The notes below the pieces were generated by a model. The model saw only the letters and a list, made by a program, of their open reading frames with translations, was not told where the DNA came from and searched no databases. From Hexactinellida sp. DTS-2022 (taxonomy: Eukaryota > Porifera > Hexactinellida): a stretch of DNA of 64,000 nucleotides. The translations under genes and the position numbers were made by a program. Positions within the stretch are counted from its first letter, which is position 1, and each line of letters begins with the position of its first letter. The stretch covers positions 7,492,501 to 7,556,500 of the forward strand of contig JAPNXP010000001.1 of NCBI GenBank assembly GCA_028753945.1, written 5' to 3'. Below are positions 33,101 to 43,005 of the stretch, one piece after another.

Positions 33101-36100
33101 TTTCCCTCATTCTGAATACTGACCACGACCCCTTTGTATCGAGTAGACATAATCCTGATTGTCTGCGAAATTCGTTTTTGAAATCTTTTCTGTTATTACC
33201 TTGACACTTTCATCAATCGCATCTTGAGCAAGATATTTCTCGTTCGTCCCACTGTGCGTATTTTCCATTACCGAGGTGTCTATTACTGTTTTAATTGTAG
33301 CCACGTTCTCTGAAGTCGTGTGTAAGACTTCATGCATGCGTATAACTACTTGAACCCTCTTCATAGCTTCCTCTGTCTTCTTAACGTCAGGTGATGTACG
33401 AATATTTTCGTAAACAAATTTTGGAAGCCCCCGTATATATTGTTCAAAGAGTAGTTGTTCCTTCGCTCCTTCCTCCATTTCTGGAAATGCTCTCTTTAGA
33501 AGGCGTTTAAGCTCATCAGATACCTCTGAGGGGTCTCACCCGGATAGATCGAACGCCCATGAAATTCACTTAAGGAAATGAACTTGATATCCTCCGGTTT
33601 AAAGGCATTTTGCAACGTTGTCTTGACAGTATTGTACACTTTTCCCATAGGCGTCGAACTTTCCAATTTTTCTGAAAATCTGGGGGGGGCAGCCAGAGAA
33701 CATTTATATGACATTTATTTTATTTTGCAATTAATACGCAAAAATCACGCATAAATAGTAAATAAATAACGTAAGAGAGATGCAAATTTACTGAGAAGCT
33801 TTATGTAACTTTGAAATTTTTGGCAAATTAAATGCTGTTATCCTCCACTGTTTCAACTAATTTTCAAGAGAAACGCCAGCTGAGGGGACGAAATCATACT
33901 TGCCAAACCTACAGGGATTCCCTGTACAGTACAGGGATTTAAACATTTTTTTGGCGATTTTTAATTTACTAATTATGTTTCAAATAATGCCTAAAATGTC
34001 TACAGTGATAAGAGTATATTCTGCCGTGCATTCTGCATTGGCCACATAAAGGCACAACTGGTTTATATATATATATATATATTCAAGCGTTCAGGGATTC
34101 CCTGTACAATATATAATTCAATGCTTTCTCCTTTCCCAGTACTAATTTAGCAATGTAAGTGAATAGTAATTCCTTGGACGAGCGAGCGCAGCGAGCGAGA
34201 GATTTTTGAGGGTGTGTACATGGATTTTGGCCAATGTACAGGGGAAAATTGGAGCCCTGTACAGGGACATGACTCAAATAGGTTGGCAGGTATGCGAAAT
34301 CTGGGGGGGGCGAGACCTATGCTGCCCCCCCCGACATTTTTTCGGGGGGGGCAGGCCCCCCCCGCCCCCCCTGCAACGACGCCTATGACTTTTCCTATCA
34401 TCCAAGTTCAGGGACTTGTATACCTCGAGTGCTTCACCCTTTAGGCAAGTACCAATCATTAGAGGTTTCTTTTCATTTGACCATTCATTAGCTAATGAGC
34501 AAATTTCGTAATGATTCAAAACATCATCGATGTCACCACTTTCGAACTAATCAACTTGTACGTAGTTCGCCATCTGGGTAGTCGTTTTCAACCACTCTCT
34601 GCTACCAATATAACAAGAGTAGAACTAACGATGTAACTAATTAATCTCAAAAGATAAGTATACGTCCAAAAGTTCCTACTAAGTACTAACTTAACTGAGA
34701 CAGAACACGTATTCAAATTACACTTAAGATAATGAGATCGGTTTCCCAGTTTATCATACTCTCCTCTAGCGGACCTCTACCAGGTAGCAGTTCCATCTCC
34801 TATCGGAAAGATCAGGAGCATGACAAAAGGTAACTTCATTGCATTTTAAGAGTAACCAAGGGTGTACAAGTAAGTATGGAAAATACACAACCATAAGAAA
34901 GCCTCTTGAATCCAATACAAATATATTATTCTATGTCAAAAACTCAGAAGCAAATGTGCAAAGTGATGTTAAAATGTCTGATATGACTTTACATGAGTAC
35001 ATACTTGATCTTAGCTGATTGCAATTTGCTTAATTTATAAACTAAAATTTTAATTAGTCCTAACATAAGTACAGAGGGTGGTAAGCTCTGTTTTAATTTT
35101 CTTACTAAAATTGTCTAAATACAACTTTGCATATAGTCTTGTTAAAAATAAATATTTGACATTAAGAACTAACTACGTATACATATAAATATAATATTCA
35201 CAGTTAACAAGGGTTACTGCCTGTAGAGAAAGCAGACATTATGCAACTGAGGGAGACATTGGAGGTTAAGGGTGCTCTGTACTGATATTTTGACACCCGA
35301 CGACCTAATGTTTTTATTGCGATTTTGGATAGTACTAATATATCTAAGATATCCCTGAAAATATTAGAGTTCTACTATGTATATATCCTTAGTTATGAAC
35401 TAGACAATGTCAATATAGGCCTAATCCATACTAGCCAAATATTTACAAAAATTTTTTAGGTTAGTTTTTAGCGCGAAACATGTCAATTATAAAATATACC
35501 TGAGTCAATACTCAATGTTTTAAATCGAACCGAAATATGCTTTTTCTTTAATCTACTCTATGTTATTGTCATTTTTGTGAAATTGGTCAAAAAAACCCCA
35601 CTATTTTTCATTAAAAGTATACTAATTCAATTTTTTTGTATTATATTGCCAAAACTGCCCGCTTTTAAAACATGCGCCTACATATACTGAGCATTTTAAA
35701 AAAAAGTTTGACTTTCTAGAATAAAAATTCTCTTTTTTACATCCATATGCCCAAATGGTCTTTTTTTACACCTTCATAATTAGCATTTAATTAATTTGTG
35801 TCGAAGTGGCTGAGTCCAGAATATGAAAGTGCGAGGAAAAGGAGTTCCTAAACTGCATAAAATAGATAATGTCATTTGAAATTGAATTAGACTATTTTTA
35901 GAAATTTAGAGCTAAGCTCTATCTCATTTGGATCAGAAGTTGGATTTTTGTCAGCTTTTTAACATATTGCCACTTTGACACCACCATATTTGGGCATTTG
36001 AAATCAGAACACATCATTCGAATTATAATATAATCCCAAAAGTTTATCCAATGATGAAGAAATAGTATCATGATGTGACTAGAATTTTAGAGCTAGTCTC

Positions 36101-39100
36101 TGCTGTCCAGAGATCAAGAGTTACAAAATTTGCTTCGTCATCAAAATTGGGCACATCAAATTACCATATATGGTCATGTTAAAAAGTGTGACACCTAGAG
36201 TCCTAAAATGTATTATAAACGTATAGAAAGTCAGGTATTTACAGTATTTTCTAATGCCTATGATCATTTTATCTCAAAGCGTTTCTGAAATATCAACAGG
36301 TGTGAAATGTCAGATTTTTTGCCCCCTTCTGTGGCCCAAAAGTCCATAACTTATCGAATAATGATTGGATCGTGTTGTGTAACGTCTCATTTTGTGCGCA
36401 AATGCTATTTCCATATTTGTATAACCAAATTGGTGTTTTATATAATACTTTATTGTATATTTGAGGGCCTTGAGGTGTGAAAATATGACAAAACAGACAA
36501 AACCATAGTCATAAATTGGTCATAACTCATGATATATTATTGTAAAAGTGTTAAAAACAAATGCTACGCATAGATAAGAAGCTGGCGCATTTTTATGAAG
36601 AATAACAGAATTATTCTGCTGTCCAATTTCCCACAGTAATATATGATCACCGGGTACTTACATACCCTTCATATTCTTTTATGCCCCTAATTTCCTAATT
36701 TTTGACATATTCCTGAACTTTTTGACGTGAACCTGTATATTTTGACCTGTAGATTCCGAAATTTTTAATTTTGGGAACAATATATGGCAGTGTAGAATTT
36801 TATCACCTCTTTTGATGTTGAAATTCGGAAAAATTCGTGGGCCGCAGCCTTAGAATGCTTATAAAACCAAAAATAATAATCAGAAAGTCAAAAAATTTCT
36901 CTGGGGTAACACATGATGCATCCTCAGACCCTTGAACTAGAATTGAAAAATTTTTCTTCTAACATTTTATAACGATAGTTTAGTGCACGACTGCGTTTTA
37001 TGATTATTTTGAAAAAATGCCCTTTAGCATCGTTTCTTCTGCAAAAATAAATAAAATAAAAATTATTACTGAGAGGAAATAGTCTCATAATAATATGTTC
37101 TAAAATTCAAAAAGATTCAACAATTTTTGAAAAAATGTCATGCCCATATAAGGAAGTCGACGTCTTATTTTATTAAAAAACACCATCTTGATTGAAAATT
37201 AAGAAAAAAAAAATCATAGAAGTCAATCTCTATCTCATCTAGAGTATTCCTAGTAGTAAATTATGCAATTCTGAGATTCACCGTGAACGCCCGAATATCA
37301 ATACAGATTACCCTTAAGTATCAGATCAAACTGAGCGAGATTGAGATACTTGAGCCTGTTGGAAGTGGTTAGTATCAATTCTGTATTAATTGTAATTAAC
37401 GAAATAATATTATCAATATCCATTTCAATTGTATATTCTGTAGGCTCTTTTGGTAAGGTTTACAAGGGCAGATGGCTAGGCAAACAGGTAGCAATCAAAA
37501 AGTGAGTTTACATTAATACTGCATAAATTATTGCTACGTATTAACATTAAGGGAATACTTGTGTAGAGTACAGTTTAGTATAAAGTACTAAAAAAACATT
37601 CACTCTAAACTACGTATTTATAGATACAGAGTTTCTTCACTCTCCTGTAAATCAGACATAGACCTATTCTGTAGGGAAGTGTCCATACTGTGTGAAGTCA
37701 GCCATCCCAATGTGGTATGTGTATTTATAGTAGTTAGAATTCTCAGTAATTAAATCATTATAATTTGTAATTTTTGTAGATTAAATTTGTTGGAGCATGT
37801 TTAGACGAACCCAGTGTGAGTTGTATATAATAATAATTCAAATACACAGAGGCTCAATCTAACTAGCCAGTTCGACACTATTTTATTATTTATTGTATTT
37901 TCTCTTAGCAATTCGCAATACTAACACACTTTGCAGAGGGTGGATCTCTCTACGCACTCCTCCATGAACAGAAAAGGTGAGATTAACGTAATGCAGAATG
38001 GGGCGGATTAGGGTCGCTTTGTGGCTATAAAGTATTTGTGCACTTTCCACTTACAGCAATATCAGGTGCCTCTTACTCAGTCACTGGATCCGCCTCAGCA
38101 ATCGTATCAATATAATGCATTAATTAAACATTATATCTGTTCAGGGTGTTAGACATTCCTATTAAGTACGGAATAGCGATAGATGTAGCCAGAGGAATGG
38201 CATATCTCCATCAGTTGCCTACACCCATAATGCACAGAGACCTCAACAGGTAGGCTACTAATAATACGAATTAAATAGCGAGCTATTTTACAGAAGGTAT
38301 AGCAATTGTATTGATAGCAATGACTTTAGACCCAGAGAACTTAATGACTTGATTCTCTAATAACAAGTTGCATAGTAGCAACACCTGTTAGCAGACCACT
38401 GTCATGTTATGGTCTGACAGATAGCTCTAAGGGATTTTGTAACTACAGTTGCACTCGCTGATTAAATACCTATCCAATGTCAATACGAGGTTAAAAAACC
38501 CTTGCTAATCCGAACCCTTAGGTCCGTAGTAAATTGGATTGATAAAAAAAGCCAATATGAGGGTGCACTGTACATATCATTTCACAATTATTTTTCTACG
38601 CCGTTATTCTCTAGTCACAACATCCTACTTGATCAGGACGGTAAAGGTCTTATCGCGGATTTTGGAGGTAAGATACACAGGTTATTTCTAGCTTCTAATA
38701 ATTAATACAACAGTTCTCATAACAAAATGTTTCTAGAGTCAACCTTTTTGAAATCTCCTGAAGAAGAGAATCTTACTAAGCAACCAGGGGTAAGTCACAA
38801 CTTATATAGTAAATAAATATGAGTACAGTGTTTAACATATTCAAACTTATTATTGGCCAACCTAAGCCCGCAGCGTTTTAGTAGTTAAATAGTTTATTGC
38901 GACTATGCCATCAGATCACTATGTTTGTTAAGCACTGGTAAACTATAATTTATATTATTCTTAATTTAATTCTTTATATTCAGAATCTTCGCTGGATGGC
39001 CCCAGAGATATTTACCCAATCTACAAGGTACAGCATAGAGGCAGATATGTTCTCATTCTCGCTCTGTTTGTGGGAGATATTCACTGGTGAGCTGCCTCTC

Positions 39101-40506
39101 CAAGAAAGAAAGCCAGGCAAGTATCTATATCTAATTTAATTAATTAATTCCATTAAGAAGGCTGTGAACAGTTCATGAATGATTCCTTCAGTTAAATACC
39201 AGGTATTATCATTCAATAAATTCACTGATCTTTCTGTGTAGCTCAAGCTGCCTACGACATGTCCTACATGAATGTACGTCCGACAGTTCCTCTCATTTTC
39301 CCGCGGCCCCTGACACAGCTCATACAAACAGGCTGGGCTCTTAGTCCCGAGGTGACTTGTTACTACATTACTATTGCCAGAGTACTGTATTATGTGTTCT
39401 TTATAGGAGCGTCCCACCTTCCAACAAGCTTACGAAACGCTGACCAACATCGCCAGCGGTTTGCAAACGAATTCCAGTAATGTAAGTTTAAAACTAATTA
39501 AATTGTCTCTGCTTAATTTGGACAGTTGATCTAAGAACTTTGTCCAATTAACGGAGTACGTAGTATATATTAAATACAGGCTTAGGTAATTAACTATTGA
39601 TATCTAGAGCACGTCTCGCTCTACACATTCCAGCCCCTACCTGACATCAAGGAGAAAGTTTGAGGACAACAACTCCAACCTAGATCTAGATGCTGTGACA
39701 ATATCGCGAGCATCTAATGAGTCAGGTAACTGCATTATTGATGTTTTGTTTTTTCTAGAAATGAATCATAATTTGTTTATTATCTCTGAAAAGACACGTT
39801 TCTATGTTAGCTAATTCTATTATTACAATTATATTTCGATCAGTCGATACCATAATTCGATACAATTGATGTTGTGTTCTAAAGCTAAAGCCCTGGAAAT
39901 AATTCAGTGAATTCTAATCAGTATGTTTCGTTTGACGTTGCTTTCTGTATTAACGAAATTTCGCAGAGATGCAATAATTAGCAAATGATATCTATTTCGC
40001 ATCAGATGAGCATTTCTATGGACGTCCGTACATTCCAATTTAATCAGGAATGATTCCTATCAATAAATTAGTAATATATCTAGGTTAAATAAGTACATAT
40101 AAACCGATTGATAGTTGATATGATAATCTCACATAGCAAGGAGTTGTGATTATTTTGTCACTCACACAGAGAACATGTTATATTTATATTCATTTAATTC
40201 TTTTAAAAAAATAGTATTATCATTATGTACTCCCCATAATTATTACATACACACCTCATTTAGCCTATGTAACAGACCCGCTATCAACGAAACGCATCTC
40301 TTCTACCAACTAATCTCACGGCAACTCCTTCAAACCAATACACTCAAGAAATTAGTTCGATCTTTCAAAATGTTTTAAAATTGGCTTGGAAGATTTGATG
40401 GATATTCACTTTTAACATTTTTATTTCAGTATTGTCCACTTTCATCTGTATAGCTGTAGTAACTATTCAAATTTTCAGGTATTCAAATAGAATTAATATT
40501 GCTTAA
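24143..40506 (+). CDS. TNNI3K: TNNI3K-like ankyrin-repeat protein kinase
   Basis: Exons in phase (~801 aa; human 835): 24143-24161, 25340-25451, 25818-25921, 26031-26128, 26397-26513, 27589-27687, 28226-28361, 28411-28555, 28617-28718, 29919-30013, 30070-30213, 30431-30529, 34770-34829, 35227-35264, 37307-37367, 37444-37501, 37624-37714, 37780-37815, 37909-37976, 38145-38249, 38615-38667, 38737-38789, 38984-39116, 39242-39351, 39407-39481, 39608-39725, 40430-40506. N-terminus [17 protein letters not shown] matches the family's DEWKKKVSESY. About ten ankyrin repeats ([28 protein letters not shown]), then the linker [16 protein letters not shown] kinase: [28 protein letters not shown]. Intron 23 has a GC donor. 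Exon 15 could start at 37319 instead. The last exon is the least certain. Confidence 0.92.
25653..25758. mobile_element. pogo-like MITE in TNNI3K intron 2
   Basis: TACAGTCAACTCCGCTTAAT at the left, reverse complement AAGCGGAGTCGACTGTA at the right, TA on both sides. The interior repeats CGGTTAATCGG. Upstream at 25470-25565 is a small decayed element with TAGGCG words. Confidence 0.7.
26910..27220. mobile_element. pogo-like MITE in TNNI3K intron 5
   Basis: TACACTCAACCTCTGAGATCC at the left and GGGAGGTTTGAGTGTA at the right; the interior holds repeated GATCCGG and CGGGCAC words. 311 bp. No ORF. Confidence 0.6.
28959..29248. mobile_element. hAT-like element, CATAGGCGTC family, TNNI3K intron 9
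   Basis: Starts CATAGGCGTC, ends GACGCCTATG, 290 bp, with a perfect 8-bp duplication CTTCCAAC (28951-28958 and 29249-29256). G- and C-runs (GGGGGG, CCCCCC) lie just inside the ends. 29340-29680 of the same intron holds a further decayed repeat with CCCC..AATTGCC words. Confidence 0.85.
30232..30384. mobile_element. pogo-like MITE in TNNI3K intron 11
   Basis: TACATTCTGTTCTCTCTAAT at the left versus ATAGAGAACAGACTGTA at the right. Repeated GTGGACTATT words inside. Ends about 45 bp before exon 12. Confidence 0.55.
30719..30916. mobile_element. pogo-like MITE inside the LTR element
   Basis: TACAGTCAGGTTC and GACCTGACTGTA ends, TA duplication; the interior repeats TTCATAATAAGC. It replaced or interrupted the 3' region of pol. 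Confidence 0.7.
30917..33714 (-). pseudogene. gag-pol remnant of the Gypsy-type element
   Basis: Reading on the minus strand: a gag capsid-like segment (33107-33714, with [11 protein letters not shown]), two CCHC zinc knuckles (C-x2-C-x4-H-x4-C) at 32950-33090, an aspartic protease segment with LDSGSS (32368-32556), an RT fingers/palm segment (31507-31950), the rest of RT (31148-31500) and an RNase H fragment with [14 protein letters not shown] (30917-31126). Frames are broken by shifts and stops, one of them just before the RT catalytic IDD box. A hAT-like element splits gag from its 5' side and another lies at 32571-32848 between protease and the zinc knuckles. The integrase is missing. The element is dead; it could only be mobilised by another copy. 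Confidence 0.8.
32571..32848. mobile_element. hAT-like element inside pol remnant
   Basis: Starts (T)ATAGGCGTCGGAGC and ends GCTTCCGACGCCTCTG. GGCCGCCCCAC words occur at both ends in the same strand sense. Flanking ACAATGTA / GCAATGTA is a near match. Family relation to CATAGGCGTC elements is likely. Confidence 0.6.
33646..34387. mobile_element. hAT-like element inside gag remnant
   Basis: CATAGGCGTCGAAC to CAACGACGCCTATG with a perfect 8-bp duplication ACTTTTCC (33638-33645 and 34388-34395). G-runs near the left end and C-runs near the right. Its length is doubled by the younger element at 33895-34294. Confidence 0.85.
33895..34294. mobile_element. Second copy of CATACCTGCCAACC family, nested
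   Basis: Starts CATACTTGCCAAACC and ends GGTTGGCAGGTATG, flanked by CGAAAT at 33889-33894 and 34295-34300 (6 bp). Shares GTACAGGGATTCCCTGTACA and GACTCAAATAGG with the copy at 4890-5231. It is the innermost of three nested insertions. Confidence 0.8.
34597..34607 (-). promoter_or_regulatory. Primer-binding site, initiator tRNA-Met type
   Basis: The minus strand reads TGGTAGCAGAG directly after the 5' LTR. These 11 bases are complementary to the 3' end of metazoan initiator tRNA-Met (CTCTGCTACCA). The next bases diverge. Confidence 0.7.
35265..37306. other. TNNI3K intron 14, no assignable content
   Basis: 2.0 kb of AT-rich DNA without ORFs, terminal repeats or copies of the window's other repeat families that I can see. 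Confidence 0.4.
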
Positions 40507-40733
40507 TCATTTTATTATTTAGCAGATCAGATAATATAATCGATTAGCCAACCATTGGCCTCTAATACGCTTAACTTGATCTTGTGAACTCGCTAATTAT
40601 TGCACCAGGATCACATGAACAATTTGCTAATGTAAAAAATTAACTTTATTTCAAACGTGACAAGCCAAGGCAGTGAAGGCAGTGTTTAATTATAAAATTT
40701 AATAGGTTGTGCTTTAATTACTGTATTAACTTC

Positions 40734-40739
40734 AATAAA
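40734..40739 (+). promoter_or_regulatory. Probable TNNI3K poly(A) signal
   Basis: AATAAA 228 bp after the proposed stop at 40504-40506; the next good candidate after the last exon. Confidence 0.5.
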
Positions 40740-40799
40740 ATATAATTTATTCAATGTATATGTTATATCAATTTTGTAAAATCAACATACAAACTAAAC

Positions 40800-41092
40800 T
40801 TTAATTTGTAAAATAGTTCATTTTGTAAAATCAACATTTGACATTTGACATTTGACCAAATCGATTTTACAAAACCAACTAATAAAATATGTTGATTTTG
40901 TAAAATGAACTATTTTCAGAATGTCGATTTTGTAAAATAAATGTTACAGTTTATGGACGTGCCTGGTGTATCCCCGTGCACACTGGTATACCCGCGTGGA
41001 CACCAGGTTTTTCTTCTGGTGTGCACGCGTGCACACCAGGCACGTCCATAAACTGCAACATAAACATATTTTATTAGTTGAATTTGTAAACC
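40800..41092. repeat. Nested inverted repeats 3' of TNNI3K
   Basis: 40806-40843 and 40886-40921 are inverted copies (TTTTGTAAAATCAACAT). A second palindrome at 40944-41060 has GC-rich arms (TTTATGGACGTGCCTGGTGT and reverse complement) around GTGCACAC words. An outer pair (CAACTAATAAAATATGTTGA and its inverse at about 41065-41088) encloses the second. Possibly two fold-back elements, one inside the other. Confidence 0.55.
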
Positions 41093-41290
41093 CACACTTA
41101 AAATGGCCCGAGCGTTTTCAAATAACCATACAAGACACTTTGTTTAAAGCCTGGTTCTTTTATCTTGTTATGTGTTACATGCTTACTCAGTTAAGCATGG
41201 CTTTTACCCTCGTTCCACACCTTGACAGAGAATGTTGATTCATGTTGATTTTATAAAATCAACAATTGACAAAATCTACACAACATACGT

Positions 41291-41468
41291 ACAGTAGAAC
41301 TCGGTTAGTACGTACTTCGGCTTAGTATATACTACTAGTATTTTTTAACCAAGTTTACAAAGCAGTATGTATTTCTATGTAGAGTAAACTCGGTTAGTAC
41401 GTACACTCGGATAATACGTACTTATTTTCCATTCCCGAGGGGGTACGTTATAACCGAGTTCTACTGTA
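41291..41468. mobile_element. pogo-like MITE, AGAACTCGGTTA type
   Basis: TACAGTAGAACTCGGTTAGT at the left and TAACCGAGTTCTACTGTA at the right; an internal copy of the end lies at 41383. The same family as 13170-13273 and 11272-11440. Confidence 0.75.
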
Positions 41469-41724
41469 GTTGTATCATTCTCGGGATAGTAAGCCCTACC
41501 CACTACCACTATGTAGTGGTACAGAAAAATGAATGTGAAATAGACTCAAATAGTAAGTTAATAATATACTCTCATTAACAACAAATTAAGAATCTCTGAC
41601 TAAACTACAAGACGGAAGTATAATTCTAGTAGCATATACGAAATATGATACAAACAGCCTGAGGTAATTTATTAAGAATAAGCACTCACATAACACATTC
41701 GGAAGAGGGTATAGTACAGTGTAG

Positions 41725-43005
41725 CTAAGCACTAGACTTGAAGACACGGACAATGTCCGTTATGGGAGTGCGACACATGGGGCACTTGTGGTTACCCCCG
41801 ATGAGCTCGTACCCACAGGGCTGACACACACACATGTGTCCGCAGCGATAGACAACAGAGTCTATTTTGTTCTGAGTGCAGACGACACACACGCCAAAAG
41901 ACTCGGGCACCACCGTACTGGGTTCGGGGTCCCCTGAGGAGGTCACGTTTGGGGACTGCGGGGCGGACACTGCCACAGCTGGGGCTATTGGCCCGGTACA
42001 ACCGGCCTGCATGGCTGCACTGACCTCCTGCCGGATGGAGCGCTGTATGTACTGCTGCACCTCGAATGAGACGCGCATCATTCTCTGCATCTCCGTCATC
42101 TGCAGTCGCATCTCCTCCACCTGTCGCGTCAGGTCTCGCATGGCGTGGCTGCTCCCGCTGCTCACTGGGAGAGTCGCGTTGGCCGTGAAAGTGCCAGCCT
42201 CCGGATTAACGGGCAGTCGCTCTGTGCCCATCTGTCGCTGCACCTCTTCTAGTATCTCCTCTGGCTCCATCCCGTCCTCGATCCTCCCGGCCCTCTGGCG
42301 GAGGTGCAGCTCCAGCGTCCCGCGGAACTGGCCGGCCAGGGTCGTGCTGACCACCTGGTTCGCGACGAGGTTTCGCAGGTCCGCTACGATGGTCTCTCTC
42401 TGGTGCTCGCTCAGGTTGTACCTGGACAACCTCTGTCCTATGTCATCCGGGAGAGATGGCGTGACAGTATTCCTACGATAGCCCGATCTACTGCGGTGTC
42501 TATGCGGGGTGGAGGCAAAGGCAGGTCTCCTGGGAGTGGGACTCACTCTGTTGGAGGAAGTCCTCCTACTCGTTCGCGGAGAATTCCTGTGTGCTCTCTG
42601 GCCCTCAGGTTCCACCTCTGCCTCCTCATCTCTCACGCGGGATCGAATTCGAGGTTTGGCACGCTTCTTTCGCCCAGCCTCAGCAGAATTCGATTCAGTT
42701 TGCATCTTGTAGGCATCTTTTAGCGTCGACTCTAGTTTCTCCCGGAACTGGTTCACTCCCAACGCCTGAGATACGATTCCCTGCTTGAATAATCCCACGA
42801 CTTCGAATTTTATATTCTTATTCATTTTGGTGCTTACTTGCGGTCCCTCGCCTCCTGTCTCAGAATTGGGACCTACTTTACAACCCTCAACAACTTTGTC
42901 GGATTTTAACCCTTCGTCCGTTTGTGCAGTCTTTAAATCATGGTCCTCTTCGATTATAAGTTTCAATTTATGTTGGTCATTAGTGCTCTGAGGAAGAGAA
43001 GCCAT
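41725..43005 (-). CDS. Single-exon protein with C-terminal RING, likely E3 ubiquitin ligase
   Basis: 426 aa from the ATG at 43005. The C-terminus (residues 373-411) is a C3HC4 RING: CVVC, then CGHMCVCQPC, then CPMC, followed by RTPITDIVRVFKS. This type, with a CGHMC core and a short V/I-rich tail after the last Cys pair, resembles the RING of Neuralized-type ligases. Residues ~110-170 are an Arg/Ser/Pro-rich low-complexity stretch with RHRSRSGYRR. Residues ~185-300 are helical with repeated short amphipathic segments (QRLSRYNLSEHQRE), and ~288-330 is a likely coiled coil (MRDLTRQVEEMRLQMTEM). No Neuralized NHR domain is visible. GC-rich coding sequence in AT-rich surroundings supports a real gene. 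A minus-strand AATAAA lies near 41668. Substrates unknown. Confidence 0.85.
   Translation of the reverse strand: MASLPQSTNDQHKLKLIIEEDHDLKTAQTDEGLKSDKVVEGCKVGPNSETGGEGPQVSTKMNKNIKFEVVGLFKQGIVSQALGVNQFREKLESTLKDAYKMQTESNSAEAGRKKRAKPRIRSRVRDEEAEVEPEGQRAHRNSPRTSRRTSSNRVSPTPRRPAFASTPHRHRSRSGYRRNTVTPSLPDDIGQRLSRYNLSEHQRETIVADLRNLVANQVVSTTLAGQFRGTLELHLRQRAGRIEDGMEPEEILEEVQRQMGTERLPVNPEAGTFTANATLPVSSGSSHAMRDLTRQVEEMRLQMTEMQRMMRVSFEVQQYIQRSIRQEVSAAMQAGCTGPIAPAVAVSAPQSPNVTSSGDPEPSTVVPESFGVCVVCTQNKIDSVVYRCGHMCVCQPCGYELIGGNHKCPMCRTPITDIVRVFKSSA

Larger units (their letters stand above)
30567..34694 (-). mobile_element. Decayed Ty3/Gypsy-type LTR retrotransposon
   Basis: Direct repeats at 30567-30650 and 34608-34694 (84 and 87 bp, over 90% alike by eye) frame gag, protease and RT remnants on the minus strand. 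The element lies antisense in TNNI3K intron 12. A primer-binding site abuts the 5' LTR. The LTRs are very short and lack TG..CA ends. Integrase is absent: only ~260 bp, mostly a MITE, separate the RNase H fragment from the 3' LTR. Nested insertions are at 30719, 32571, 33646 and 33895. No flanking target duplication is seen. Confidence 0.75.

Noticed and set aside
41876-42723. Long plus-strand frames opposite the RING gene
   Set aside because: Antisense shadows of GC-rich coding sequence; the minus-strand frame holds the RING.
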